The position numbers and the translations under genes are program-made. Below the pieces are notes generated by a model. The model had not been told where the DNA came from. It was given only the letters and a program-made list of their open reading frames with translations, and searched no databases. From Burkholderiaceae bacterium (GTDB lineage Bacteria > Pseudomonadota > Gammaproteobacteria > Burkholderiales > Burkholderiaceae_C), in the NCBI GenBank assembly GCA_023262365.1, contig JALRBF010000143.1, positions 1 to 17,259 of the forward strand: 17,259 bases of DNA, in the 5' to 3' direction. This document shows positions 7,580 to 15,177 of the stretch, piece by piece (position 1 is the stretch's first letter; every line of letters starts with the position of its first letter).

Positions 7580-9709
7580 ATGCCCACTTCACGTCGCGCC
7601 GCGGCCGATTCGTCGCCGCCTGCTCCCTCGCGATTGAGCGCACCGCAGCGTGCCATGCGCCGCTTGGGGCTGGTGCAACCCATTGACTTGGCCTTGCACG
7701 TGCCGCTGCGCTACGAAGACGAAACCCAGCTTACCCCGCTGGCGCACGCGCAGGTGGGCAGCACGCTGCAGTTTGAAGCCGAGGTGGTGGCCAGCGAGGT
7801 GGTGTTTCGCGGCCGCCGCCAGTGGCTGCTGTGGGTAGACGACGGGCAAGTTCGCTGCGCGCTGCGCTTTTTGCATTTTTTTCCGAGTCAGCAAAAAGCC
7901 TGGCCGGTGGGGCGGCGCGTGCGCGTACGCGGCGAGTTGCGCCGCAGCGCGCGGGGCCACGAAATGGTGCACCCGCAGCTGCGTGACCCCACCGAGCCGC
8001 TGGCGCAAGCCCTCACCCCGGTGTACCCCACCACCCAAGAACTGCCGCAAGCGTATTTGCGCAAAGCCGTGGCCGGTGCGCTGGCGCGCGCGGCCATTGA
8101 CGAGGTGTTGCCCCCCGCGTGCTGGCACGCCTTGGGGCTGGATGCCCACTGGACGCTGCGCCGCGCCTTGAACTTTTTGCATCAACCCCCGCCGGATGCG
8201 CCCACCGAGGCACTACAAAACCGCCAGCACGCGGCTTGGCAGCGTCTAAAGGCCGAGGAAATGCTGGCCCAACTCATTGCCCAGCGCCGCGCCCGTGCCG
8301 CCCGGCAAAGCCAACACGCCATGGCCTTGCGCGCCAGCGCACGCCAAGGTTTGGTGCAAGCGCTTATGCAACAACTGCCGTTTGCCCTTACCGATGCGCA
8401 AACCCGCGTGCTGCGCGAAATTGCCACCGACTTGGCGCGCGACGTGCCCATGCACCGCCTGTTGCAAGGCGACGTGGGGTGCGGCAAAACCGTGGTGGCC
8501 GCGCTGGCCGCGTGTGTGGCCATCGAGGCCGGGGCGCAGTGCGCCTTAATGGCACCGACTGAAATTTTGGCGCGCCAGCATTTCGTTAAGCTCACGCAGT
8601 GGCTTGAGCCGCTGCTGGCCGCGCGCGGGCAAACGGTGGCGTGGCTAATTGGCGCGCAGGGCAAGGCCGAGCGTCGCGCCATGCAAGCCCAGGTGCACAC
8701 CGGGCAAGCCGCGCTGGTGGTGGGCACGCAAGCATTGATTCAAGACGACGTGCAGTTTGCCCGGCTTGGCTTGGTGGTGGTGGATGAGCAACACCGCTTT
8801 GGCGTGGCCCAGCGGCTAACGTTAAGACAAAAAACCGCCCGCGGTGAGCAGCCGCACCTGCTGATGATGACCGCCACCCCCATTCCGCGCACCTTGGCCA
8901 TGACCTTGTTGTCTGACCTGGACATCTCCACCATCGACACGCTGCCCCCCGGGCGCACCCCAGTGGTGACTAAGGTGGTGGAGGCGCGCCGTCGCCACGA
9001 GCTCATGGCCCGGCTGCGTGCCCAACTCGAGGCCGGGCGGCAAGCCTACTGGGTGTGCCCCTTAATTGAAGAAAGCGAGGCGCTTGACTTGCGGCACGCC
9101 ACGCAGGTGTATCAGGAACTGGCCCAAGCCTTAGGCCAGCCGTTACCGGGCGAAGGCCAGCCCCCCAGCCCCCACGCCGGCCCCGTGGGCTTGCTGCATG
9201 GCCGCCAAACGGCGGGCGAAAAAAAAGCCATGATGGACGCCTTTGTTGCCGGCACGCTGCGCGTGCTCGTAAGCACCACCGTCATTGAGGTGGGGGTGGA
9301 CGTACCCAACGCCTCGCTGATGGTGATTGAGCACGCCGAGCGTTTTGGCCTAAGCCAGCTGCACCAATTGCGCGGGCGGGTTGGGCGCGGCAGTGCCGCC
9401 TCGGTGTGCGTGCTGTTGTACGAGGCGCCGCTGGGCGAGGTGGCGCGTGCGCGCTTGCAAGCCATGGCGCAAACCCACGACGGCTTTGTGCTGGCGCAAA
9501 CCGACCTGCGCTTGCGCGGCCCCGGTGAGTTGCTGGGCTCGCGGCAAAGTGGCGCGGGCATGCTGCGCTTTGCCGACGCCGCGGCCGACGACGCGCTGGC
9601 CCAATGGGCGCGCGAGCAAGCCGATTGGCTGCTGGCCGAGCACCCCGAATTGGCTACGCGCCACGTGCAGCGCTGGTTGGGTGCGCGCGCGGGCTATCTT
9701 GACGCGTAA
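7580..9709 (+). CDS. recG: ATP-dependent DNA helicase RecG
   Basis: RecG reverses stalled replication forks and branch-migrates Holliday junctions. The 709-residue protein has an N-terminal OB-fold wedge region (about 60-160), then the superfamily 2 helicase motifs: Walker A GDVGCGKT at 297-304, DEQH at 402-405, TATPIPRT shortly after, STTVIEVGVDVPNA in the second RecA-like domain and QLHQLRGRVGRG at 593-604. The length is near the family norm, slightly long because of a Pro/Ser-rich N-terminus of about 25 residues. The start at 7580 is the only ATG that fits the upstream promoter, and it would be translated from a leaderless mRNA. It is divergent from queA and followed 32 bases later by oxyR. 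Confidence 0.97.
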   Translation: MPTSRRAAADSSPPAPSRLSAPQRAMRRLGLVQPIDLALHVPLRYEDETQLTPLAHAQVGSTLQFEAEVVASEVVFRGRRQWLLWVDDGQVRCALRFLHFFPSQQKAWPVGRRVRVRGELRRSARGHEMVHPQLRDPTEPLAQALTPVYPTTQELPQAYLRKAVAGALARAAIDEVLPPACWHALGLDAHWTLRRALNFLHQPPPDAPTEALQNRQHAAWQRLKAEEMLAQLIAQRRARAARQSQHAMALRASARQGLVQALMQQLPFALTDAQTRVLREIATDLARDVPMHRLLQGDVGCGKTVVAALAACVAIEAGAQCALMAPTEILARQHFVKLTQWLEPLLAARGQTVAWLIGAQGKAERRAMQAQVHTGQAALVVGTQALIQDDVQFARLGLVVVDEQHRFGVAQRLTLRQKTARGEQPHLLMMTATPIPRTLAMTLLSDLDISTIDTLPPGRTPVVTKVVEARRRHELMARLRAQLEAGRQAYWVCPLIEESEALDLRHATQVYQELAQALGQPLPGEGQPPSPHAGPVGLLHGRQTAGEKKAMMDAFVAGTLRVLVSTTVIEVGVDVPNASLMVIEHAERFGLSQLHQLRGRVGRGSAASVCVLLYEAPLGEVARARLQAMAQTHDGFVLAQTDLRLRGPGELLGSRQSGAGMLRFADAAADDALAQWAREQADWLLAEHPELATRHVQRWLGARAGYLDA

Positions 9710-9712
9710 GAC

Positions 9713-9730
9713 GCCGCGCCGTGGCGCGGC
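9713..9730. other. Perfect inverted repeat between recG and oxyR
   Basis: GCCGCGCC (9713-9720) and GGCGCGGC (9723-9730) form a perfect 8-bp inverted repeat around GT, starting four bases after the recG stop and ending on the first base of the oxyR -10. As RNA it would give a GC-only stem without a T run, so it is not a standard terminator. It could slow readthrough from recG, protect the recG 3' end or bind a regulator at the oxyR promoter. Confidence 0.45.
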
Positions 9731-9735
9731 ACAAT
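9730..9735 (+). promoter_or_regulatory. Candidate -10 box of oxyR (leaderless)
   Basis: CACAAT ends six bases before the oxyR ATG at 9742, the same spacing as before recG. The expected transcription start is the A of the ATG. A TTGACG at 9699-9704 is a good -35 by sequence but lies 25 bases away, too far for sigma-70, so the -35 is unresolved. Confidence 0.4.
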
Positions 9736-9741
9736 AGCGGC

Positions 9742-10704
9742 ATGACACTGACCGAACTCAAATACATTGTGGCCACGGCCCGAGAACTGCACTTTGGTCG
9801 CGCCGCCGAGGTCTGCTCGGTGTCGCAGCCCACGCTGTCGGTGGCCATCAAAAAGCTCGAAGCCGAGCTCGAGGTACCGATTTTTGAGCGCCGCGCCAGC
9901 GACGTGGTGCTTACCCCGGTGGGCGAGGCGATTGTGCGCCAAGCGCAGGTGGTGCTTGAGCAGGCCCGGGTGGTGCGCGAAATTGCGCAACGCGGCAAAG
10001 ACCCGCTGCACGGCCCGCTGCGCCTGGGCGTAATTTACACCATTGCCCCCTACGTGCTGCCCGCGCTGGTGCGCCAAGTGATTGCCCAAGTGCCCAACAT
10101 GCCGCTGGTGCTACAAGAAAACTTCACCAACCGGCTGCTCGAGCAACTGCGCGCTGGCGAAATCGACTGCGCCTTGCTGGCCGAGCCCTTACCCGAGCAG
10201 CAGTTTGCCACCCAGGCGCTGTACGACGAGCCCTTTTTGGCTGCCGTGCCGCTGCGCCATCCGCTGGCCAAGTACCCGTCGGTTACCGTGGACATGCTAC
10301 GCAAAGAAACCGTGTTTTTGCTGGGCAACGGCCACTGCTTTCGCGACCACGTGCTTGAGGTGTGCCCCGAATTTGCCCGCTTTGTGTCCGACGAAGACGG
10401 CGTGCGCCGAAACTTTGAAGGCTCCTCGCTCGAAACCATCAAGCACATGGTGGCCGCCGGCATGGGGGTAACGGTGGTGCCCCGCCTAAGCGTACCCGAC
10501 TCGGCACTGCACCCCAGCCCCGACGCGCCACCGTGGAGCGACGCCCACTACGTGCGCTACTTGCCCTTTAGCGACGTCAACCCCCACCGCCGCGTGGTGT
10601 TGGCGTGGCGGCGCAGCTACACCCGCACCGAGGCCATTGAGGCCTTAATTCAAGCGCTGCAAAGCTGCGGCCTGTCTGGCGTGCGCTGGGTGAGCGGGCG
10701 GTAG
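9742..10704 (+). CDS. oxyR: OxyR, LysR-type hydrogen peroxide sensor and activator
   Basis: OxyR senses H2O2 by forming a disulfide and activates peroxide defence genes. The 320-residue protein has the LysR helix-turn-helix at about 2-60 ([20 protein letters not shown] at 21-40) and an effector-binding domain after about 90. The redox motif [12 protein letters not shown] places the two cysteines at residues 199 and 208, exactly the E. coli numbers, when the ATG at 9742 is used; this decides the start against an in-frame ATG seven codons upstream. ubiA starts three bases after the stop codon, so the two are co-transcribed. No Shine-Dalgarno site precedes the start; a -10-like CACAAT lies six bases upstream. 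I see no peroxidase or catalase gene in the window. Confidence 0.96.
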   Translation: MTLTELKYIVATARELHFGRAAEVCSVSQPTLSVAIKKLEAELEVPIFERRASDVVLTPVGEAIVRQAQVVLEQARVVREIAQRGKDPLHGPLRLGVIYTIAPYVLPALVRQVIAQVPNMPLVLQENFTNRLLEQLRAGEIDCALLAEPLPEQQFATQALYDEPFLAAVPLRHPLAKYPSVTVDMLRKETVFLLGNGHCFRDHVLEVCPEFARFVSDEDGVRRNFEGSSLETIKHMVAAGMGVTVVPRLSVPDSALHPSPDAPPWSDAHYVRYLPFSDVNPHRRVVLAWRRSYTRTEAIEALIQALQSCGLSGVRWVSGR

Positions 10705-10706
10705 CC

Positions 10707-11564
10707 GTGCGGGCGCGGCTGGCGCTTTACTTGCAGTTAATACGCTGGAGCCGCCCGGCCGGGTGGCTGCTGCTGCTGTGGCCCACCCTCTCGGCCCTGT
10801 GGGTGGCCGCCGGTGGCTGGCCCGGCTGGCACCTGCTGCTGGTGTTTGTGTTGGGCACGGTGCTAATGCGCAGCGCCGGCTGCTGTATCAACGACGTGGC
10901 CGACCGCGACATCGACCGCTACGTTAAGCGCACCGCCCAGCGCCCGGTAACCACCGGGCAAGTTGCCCCACGTGAAGCCCTGCTGGTCGGCGCGGTGTTG
11001 GCCCTGCTGGCCTTTGCCCTGGTGCTCACCACCGGTGCAGCGGCCACGGCGTGGTCGGTGGTGGCGCTGCTGGTGGCGCTGGCCTACCCCTACGCCAAAC
11101 GCTGGGTCAGCCTGCCGCAGGCGGTGTTGGGTGTGGCCTTTAGCTTTGGCATACCCATGGCATTTGCCGCCGTGCAGGGCGAGTTGGCGCTGCCGTGGTT
11201 GGCCTGGGCCATGCTGGCAGGCAACCTGGCTTGGGTGTTGGCCTACGACACCGCCTACGCCATGGTCGACCGTGACGACGACGTGCATTTGGGCATTCAC
11301 ACCTCGGCCCTTACCCTGGGCCGGTACGACGTGGCCTTTGTGGCCGCCTGCTACGTGGTGTACCTGCTAAGCTGGACGTGGCTGCTGGATTTGCTGGCCA
11401 ACCGCTGGAGCCAGCTGGCCGTGCTGCTGGCGGCCTTGCAAGTGGTGGGCTTGCTTGCACTGATTCGCACCCGCAGCCGCGCCGCGTGCTTTCGCGCCTT
11501 TGGCCTCAACCACTGGTTGGGCATGACGCTGTGGTTGGCCGTGGTGGCCAGCCGCCACCCCTAG
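10707..11564 (+). CDS. ubiA: 4-hydroxybenzoate polyprenyltransferase
   Basis: UbiA attaches the polyprenyl tail to 4-hydroxybenzoate, the membrane-committed step of ubiquinone synthesis. The 285-residue protein has about eight to nine hydrophobic segments and both prenyl-diphosphate/Mg motifs: N62, D63, D66 and D70 in NDVADRDID, and D181, D188 and D192 in [12 protein letters not shown]. The start is GTG at 10707, two bases after the oxyR stop; the reading [19 protein letters not shown] matches the usual UbiA N-terminus. The tight junction implies translational coupling to oxyR, which would link peroxide sensing with quinone synthesis at the transcript level. It converges on proC, 17 bases away. 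Confidence 0.95.
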   Translation: MRARLALYLQLIRWSRPAGWLLLLWPTLSALWVAAGGWPGWHLLLVFVLGTVLMRSAGCCINDVADRDIDRYVKRTAQRPVTTGQVAPREALLVGAVLALLAFALVLTTGAAATAWSVVALLVALAYPYAKRWVSLPQAVLGVAFSFGIPMAFAAVQGELALPWLAWAMLAGNLAWVLAYDTAYAMVDRDDDVHLGIHTSALTLGRYDVAFVAACYVVYLLSWTWLLDLLANRWSQLAVLLAALQVVGLLALIRTRSRAACFRAFGLNHWLGMTLWLAVVASRHP

Positions 11565-11565
11565 C

Positions 11566-11577
11566 GGCCCGGGGGCC
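11566..11577. other. Short GC hairpin between convergent ubiA and proC
   Basis: GGCCC-GG-GGGCC forms a 5-bp stem in the 17-base gap between the two stop codons. No T run is present, so terminator function is not supported beyond position. Confidence 0.2.
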
Positions 11578-11581
11578 ACGC

Positions 11582-12400
11582 CTAGCTGGCCTGACCCAGC
11601 GCCTGCGCCCGGGCGTGCGCCGCGGCCACCGCCCGGCGCAACGCCGCACCCACCCCGTCGGCCTCCATGCTGCTGATGGCCGCATGCGTGGTGCCCCCCT
11701 TGGACGTGACCCGCGCCCGCAACACCTCGGGCGGCTCGTTGCTGCCCATGGCCAAGGCCCCGGCCCCGGCCACCGTGGCCGTGGCCAACTGCCGCGCCAC
11801 GGCCGCCGGCAAGCCCAGCCCCACGCCAGCCTCAACCATGGCCTCCATCAGGTAAAAGGCGTAAGCCGGGCCCGACCCGGACACCGCGGTTACCGCATCA
11901 AGTAAGTCTTCACTCTCAAGCCACACCATTTGCCCCGTGGGCTTAAGAATGTGCTCAACCTGGGCGCGTTGCGCCGGCGTTACCTCGGGGCAGGCGTACA
12001 CCCCGCTGATGCCCTGCCCAATCAGCGCCGGGGTGTTGGGCATGGCGCGCACCACCTCGGTGCTGCCCAGCCATTGACGCAGGCTGGCCGTGGTAACCCC
12101 CGCGGCCACGCTAATGTGCAGCGCCCCTCGCAGGTGCGGGGCGGCCTGTGCCGCGGCCTGCGGCAGCACCTGCGGCTTAACCGCCCACAGCGCCACCGCC
12201 GCTTGGGCCAGCGAGGCATCGGGCGCGGCCAACACCCGCAAGCCCAGCCCCTGCAGGCGGGCTTGCGCCTGGGCATCGGGCTCCACCACCCACAGCTGCT
12301 GCGCTGGCATGCCATGGCGTAGCAGCCCGAGGGCAATGGCGCTGGCCATGTTGCCCCCGCCAATCAGGGCCAAAGGTGCCGTGTGTGGTTGCGCTGTCAT
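11582..12400 (-). CDS. proC: Pyrroline-5-carboxylate reductase
   Basis: ProC reduces pyrroline-5-carboxylate to proline with NAD(P)H, the last step of proline synthesis. The 272-residue protein has the N-terminal Rossmann motif LIGGGNMASAI at 12-22, VKPQ at 74-77, RAMPNTPA at 118-125, SGSGPAY at 174-180 and VTSKGGTT at 231-238, all typical of the family, and the normal length. I chose the ATG at 12400 because AGGGGA lies five bases upstream and the Rossmann fold then begins near residue 10; the upstream 45 codons run into the rplN promoter region. The 5' leader contains a perfect 7-bp inverted repeat. It is divergent from the spc ribosomal operon. Confidence 0.96.
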   Translation of the reverse strand: MTAQPHTAPLALIGGGNMASAIALGLLRHGMPAQQLWVVEPDAQAQARLQGLGLRVLAAPDASLAQAAVALWAVKPQVLPQAAAQAAPHLRGALHISVAAGVTTASLRQWLGSTEVVRAMPNTPALIGQGISGVYACPEVTPAQRAQVEHILKPTGQMVWLESEDLLDAVTAVSGSGPAYAFYLMEAMVEAGVGLGLPAAVARQLATATVAGAGALAMGSNEPPEVLRARVTSKGGTTHAAISSMEADGVGAALRRAVAAAHARAQALGQAS

Positions 12401-12416
12401 GTTGTCCCCTTGGTGC

Positions 12417-12433
12417 GGCCGCTTGCAGCGGCC
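12417..12433. promoter_or_regulatory. Perfect palindrome over the rplN -35 and proC leader
   Basis: GGCCGCT (12417-12423) and AGCGGCC (12427-12433) form a perfect 7-bp inverted repeat around TGC. It covers the proposed rplN -35 (12423-12428) and lies 16 bases upstream of the proC start, so a bound protein could affect both genes. As RNA on the proC side it would be a hairpin just ahead of the Shine-Dalgarno site. Confidence 0.5.
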
Positions 12434-12451
12434 AAAAACTTGTGCCATAAT
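12423..12451 (+). promoter_or_regulatory. Promoter of the spc ribosomal operon
   Basis: TTGCAG (12423-12428) and CATAAT (12446-12451, 5 of 6) are separated by 17 bases, the best-spaced sigma-70 candidate in the window. Transcription would start near 12458, leaving a leader of about 180 bases before rplN. It fits the need for a promoter here, because the gene upstream, proC, points the other way. Confidence 0.6.
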
Positions 12452-12462
12452 AGCCGGCTCTG

Positions 12463-12618
12463 CCCAACAAAAGTTGGGAAGAAACACGGTTTTTACCGTG
12501 GCCGCGCGCGGTGGGCCAATGGCACACGGTGGCAACGCCTGGTAAATGTCAGCCTAAGCGTAGGCCACTGGCTTGCGACAGGCCCAAGACTGATTGCCTT
12601 TGGCCCCTGGCCCAAGGC
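12463..12618 (+). promoter_or_regulatory. Structured leader of the spc operon with four hairpins
   Basis: Four inverted repeats follow the promoter: CCCAAC-AAAA-GTTGGG (12463-12478), CACGGT-TTTT-ACCGTG (12485-12500), GCCTA-AGCG-TAGGC (12552-12565) and GCCTTTGGCC-CCT-GGCCCAAGGC (12596-12618, 10 bp with one mismatch). The first three are perfect with four-base loops. The last ends 21 bases before the rplN ATG, near the weak site GGGA at 12629-12632. No hairpin is followed by a T run. The arrangement suggests an RNA control element such as ribosomal-protein autoregulation, though I recognise no known family. Confidence 0.5.
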
Positions 12619-12639
12619 GGTTCAAGTTGGGACAACAAC

Positions 12640-13008
12640 ATGATACAAACGCAATCGCGACTCAACGTCGCTGACAACACGGGCGCCAAATCCGTGATGT
12701 GCATCAAGGTGTTGGGCGGCTCCAAGCGTCGCTACGCCTCGGTGGGTGACATCATCAAGGTAAGCGTCAAAGAAGCCGCCCCGCGTGGCCGCGTCAAAAA
12801 AGGCGAGGTGTACAACGCCGTGGTGGTGCGCACCGCCAAAGGCGTGCGCCGCTCCGATGGCGCGCTCATTAAATTTGACGGCAACGCCGCGGTTTTACTC
12901 AACGCCAAACTCGAGCCCATCGGCACCCGCATTTTTGGGCCGGTCACGCGTGAGTTGCGCACCGAGCGGTTCATGAAAATCGTCTCGCTCGCACCCGAAG
13001 TGCTCTAA
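12640..13008 (+). CDS. rplN: Large subunit ribosomal protein L14
   Basis: L14 binds 23S rRNA and forms intersubunit bridges with the 30S subunit. The 122 residues equal the bacterial norm and read as L14 throughout: [20 protein letters not shown] at the start, [30 protein letters not shown] and [18 protein letters not shown] at the end. The ATG at 12640 is chosen over an in-frame ATG 43 codons upstream because that extension lies in the hairpin-rich leader and matches no L14. It is the first gene of the spc operon here; the usual upstream neighbour rpsQ is absent. The Shine-Dalgarno site is weak (GGGA), unlike that of the next gene. Confidence 0.98.
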   Translation: MIQTQSRLNVADNTGAKSVMCIKVLGGSKRRYASVGDIIKVSVKEAAPRGRVKKGEVYNAVVVRTAKGVRRSDGALIKFDGNAAVLLNAKLEPIGTRIFGPVTRELRTERFMKIVSLAPEVL

Positions 13009-13018
13009 GGAGTCCGCC

Positions 13019-13339
13019 ATGAACAAAATACGCAAAGGCGACGAAGTGATTGTGGTGGCCGGGCGCGACAAAGGCAAGCGTGGCCGCGTGGCCGCGCGGC
13101 TGGACGCCGAGCGGCTGCTGGTTGAAGGCGTGCAGCAAGTCAAAAAACACGTCAAACCCAACCCCATGAAGGGCATCAGCGGCGGCATCGTGCAGCAGTC
13201 GGCGCCCATCCATCAGTCCAACGTGGCCATATTTAACCCGGCAACCGGCAAGGCCGACCGTGTGGCCATTAAGCAAGCCGACGACGGCAAACGCACCCGT
13301 GTGTTTAAGTCAAGCGGTCAAGAAATTAAGGTGGCATGA
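13019..13339 (+). CDS. rplX: Large subunit ribosomal protein L24
   Basis: L24 is an early 50S assembly initiator that binds the 5' domain of 23S rRNA. The 106-residue protein begins [20 protein letters not shown], the KOW motif, followed by the [12 protein letters not shown] and [19 protein letters not shown] blocks. AAGGAG overlaps the rplN stop and lies seven bases ahead of the ATG. The stop codon overlaps the first possible start of rplE as ATGA. Confidence 0.98.
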   Translation: MNKIRKGDEVIVVAGRDKGKRGRVAARLDAERLLVEGVQQVKKHVKPNPMKGISGGIVQQSAPIHQSNVAIFNPATGKADRVAIKQADDGKRTRVFKSSGQEIKVA

Positions 13340-13341
13340 TC

Positions 13342-13881
13342 ATGGCGCGATTGATGCAACATTACCGTGACGCGGTGGCCCCCGAGCTGATGACCAAATT
13401 TGGTTACCGCTCGCCCATGCAGGTGCCGCGCATCACCAAAATCACCCTCAACATGGGCGTCGGCGAAGCCGTGGCAGACAAAAAAGTCATGGACCACGCG
13501 GTGGCTGACCTTACCAAAATCGCGGGCCAAAAGCCCGTGGTCACCAAGGCACGCAAAGCCATTGCCGGATTCAAAATCCGCGAGCAGCAACCCATTGGCT
13601 GCATGGTTACGCTGCGCGGTGTGCGCATGTACGAATTTCTCGACCGCTTCATTACCGTGGCCCTGCCCCGTGTGCGCGACTTTCGCGGCATCTCGGGCCG
13701 GTCGTTTGACGGCCGGGGCAACTACAACGTGGGCGTGAAAGAGCAAATTATTTTTCCTGAAATTGAGTACGACAAAGTCGACACCCTGCGTGGGCTCAAT
13801 ATCAGCATCACAACCACCGCAAAGACCGACGACGAGTGCAAAGCGCTGTTGGCGGCCTTTCGTTTTCCCTTTAAGAATTGA
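13342..13881 (+). CDS. rplE: Large subunit ribosomal protein L5
   Basis: L5 is part of the central protuberance and binds 5S rRNA together with L18. The sequence is plain L5: [54 protein letters not shown] and [15 protein letters not shown] at the C-terminus. Two in-frame starts exist in ATGATCATG at 13336 and 13342. I chose 13342 because it gives [10 protein letters not shown], the usual N-terminus, and 179 residues, the standard length; 13336 would overlap the rplX stop and add two residues. In E. coli the S8 autoregulatory site lies around this start; I could not confirm one here by eye. Confidence 0.97.
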   Translation: MARLMQHYRDAVAPELMTKFGYRSPMQVPRITKITLNMGVGEAVADKKVMDHAVADLTKIAGQKPVVTKARKAIAGFKIREQQPIGCMVTLRGVRMYEFLDRFITVALPRVRDFRGISGRSFDGRGNYNVGVKEQIIFPEIEYDKVDTLRGLNISITTTAKTDDECKALLAAFRFPFKN

Positions 13882-13889
13882 GGTGACGC

Positions 13890-14195
13890 GTGGCCAAACA
13901 AGCATTACTTCAGCGTGAACTCAAGCGTGCCAAGCTCGCCGAAAAATACGCCAAAAAATACCAGGAACTGCGCACCATTGCCGCTGACGCCAAGCGCTCG
14001 CTCGAAGAGCGCGACGCCGCCCGCGCCGCACTGCAGCGCCTGCCGCGCAACGCCAACCCCACGCGACAACGCAACCGCTGCGAAATCACTGGGCGCCCGC
14101 GTGGCACCTTTCGTCAATTTGGTTTGGGCCGCAGCAAGCTGCGCGAGATGGTGTTTCAGGGCAACGTGCCCGGCGTCATCAAGGCCAGCTGGTAA
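13890..14195 (+). CDS. rpsN: Small subunit ribosomal protein S14
   Basis: S14 sits in the head of the 30S subunit. The 101-residue length and the single cysteine in [11 protein letters not shown] identify the long, zinc-free type rather than the short four-cysteine type. The start is GTG at 13890, reading as [20 protein letters not shown], with GAGGTG about five bases upstream and overlapping the region of the rplE stop. The end [11 protein letters not shown] is the standard C-terminus. Confidence 0.97.
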   Translation: MAKQALLQRELKRAKLAEKYAKKYQELRTIAADAKRSLEERDAARAALQRLPRNANPTRQRNRCEITGRPRGTFRQFGLGRSKLREMVFQGNVPGVIKASW

Positions 14196-14209
14196 GCAGG
14201 AGTTTATCC

Positions 14210-14605
14210 ATGAGCATGAGCGATCCCATTGCCGATTTGCTAACGCGCATTCGCAACGCCCAAATGGTCGAAAAGGCCACCGTCAGCGTGCCCGCGTCCA
14301 AGCTTAAGTCGGCCATTGCCCAAGTGTTAAAAGACGAAGGCTACATCGACGACTTTCGCCAAGTGCAAGTCAACGGCAAGCCCGAGTTAGAAATTGCCCT
14401 CAAGTACTACGCCGGGCGCCCCGTAATTGAGCGTATCGAACGCGTCAGCCGTCCGGGCCTGCGCGTGTATCGGGGCGCCAAGGCCATTCCGCAAGTCATG
14501 AACGGCATGGGCGTGGCCATCGTGACCACCCCCCAAGGCGTGATGACCGACCGCAAAGCGCGCGCCGCAGGCGTGGGCGGCGAAGTGTTGTGCTACGTGG
14601 CGTAA
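14210..14605 (+). CDS. rpsH: Small subunit ribosomal protein S8
   Basis: S8 binds the central domain of 16S rRNA and, in E. coli, represses its own spc operon by binding the rplE start region. The 131-residue protein has the usual [16 protein letters not shown] start (after an extra MS), [10 protein letters not shown] in the middle and [11 protein letters not shown] at the end. AGGAG precedes the ATG by about eight bases. A second ATG two codons later is possible. Confidence 0.98.
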   Translation: MSMSDPIADLLTRIRNAQMVEKATVSVPASKLKSAIAQVLKDEGYIDDFRQVQVNGKPELEIALKYYAGRPVIERIERVSRPGLRVYRGAKAIPQVMNGMGVAIVTTPQGVMTDRKARAAGVGGEVLCYVA

Positions 14606-14632
14606 GCCGGCGCGCACGCAGGAGAAAAACAT

Positions 14633-15166
14633 ATGTCTCGAATTGCAAAATTGCCCGTTCCCATCCCGCAAGGGGTTGAGGTAGCCGTGCACGGCGAAGA
14701 GGTGGCGGTAAAGGGCAGCCTGGGTGCCTTGCGCCTGTCGCTGCACCGCAAGGTGGCCATGACCCAAAACGGCGCCCAACTGTCGTTTGCCCCCACCGAA
14801 GCCAGCGCCGAAGCCATGGCCCTAACCGGCACCATGCGCCAACTGGTGAACAACATGGTGGTTGGGGTAAGCAAGGGCTTTGAGAAAAAACTCAACTTGG
14901 TTGGCGTGGGCTACCGGGCACAGGCCCAAGGCGCCGCGCTTAACCTAAGCGTGGGGTTTTCGCACCCGGTGGTGATTCAAATGCCCGAAGGCATTAAGGT
15001 TGAAACACCCTCGCAGACCGAAGTCATCATCAAAGGTGCCGACCGCCAGCAAGTTGGCCAAACCGCCGCCAAGGTGCGCGGTGTGCGCCCGCCCGAGCCG
15101 TACAAAGGCAAGGGCATTCGCTACGCCGATGAGCGCGTGGTGATTAAAGAAACCAAGAAGAAATAA
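14633..15166 (+). CDS. rplF: Large subunit ribosomal protein L6
   Basis: L6 lies near the GTPase-associated centre of the 50S subunit. The 177-residue protein has [17 protein letters not shown] at the start, [20 protein letters not shown] in the middle repeat and the diagnostic [15 protein letters not shown] and [13 protein letters not shown] near the end. GGAG lies before the ATG at 14633. Length and order are normal for the spc operon. Confidence 0.98.
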   Translation: MSRIAKLPVPIPQGVEVAVHGEEVAVKGSLGALRLSLHRKVAMTQNGAQLSFAPTEASAEAMALTGTMRQLVNNMVVGVSKGFEKKLNLVGVGYRAQAQGAALNLSVGFSHPVVIQMPEGIKVETPSQTEVIIKGADRQQVGQTAAKVRGVRPPEPYKGKGIRYADERVVIKETKKK

Positions 15167-15177
15167 GGAGTCCAGCC

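Noticed and set aside
7549..7581. ATG at 7581 as the queA start
   Set aside because: It lies upstream of the candidate minus-strand -10, adds 11 residues not typical of QueA, and lacks a Shine-Dalgarno site; it remains possible and is noted with queA.
9713..9730. Rho-independent terminator after recG
   Set aside because: The stem is perfect, but no T run follows and the two-base centre is too tight for an RNA loop without opening the top pair.
9694..9737. CTAT and ATAG near the oxyR promoter as an OxyR autoregulatory site
   Set aside because: OxyR sites need four ATAG/CTAT elements with about 7-base gaps; here there are only two, 36 bases apart.
12511..12639. Longer N-terminus for L14
   Set aside because: The 43 extra residues match no L14, the family length is 122, and the region consists of hairpins of the leader.
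13318..13905. A 195-codon minus-strand open frame
   Set aside because: It covers the complement of rplE and its borders; no motif or ribosome binding site supports it.
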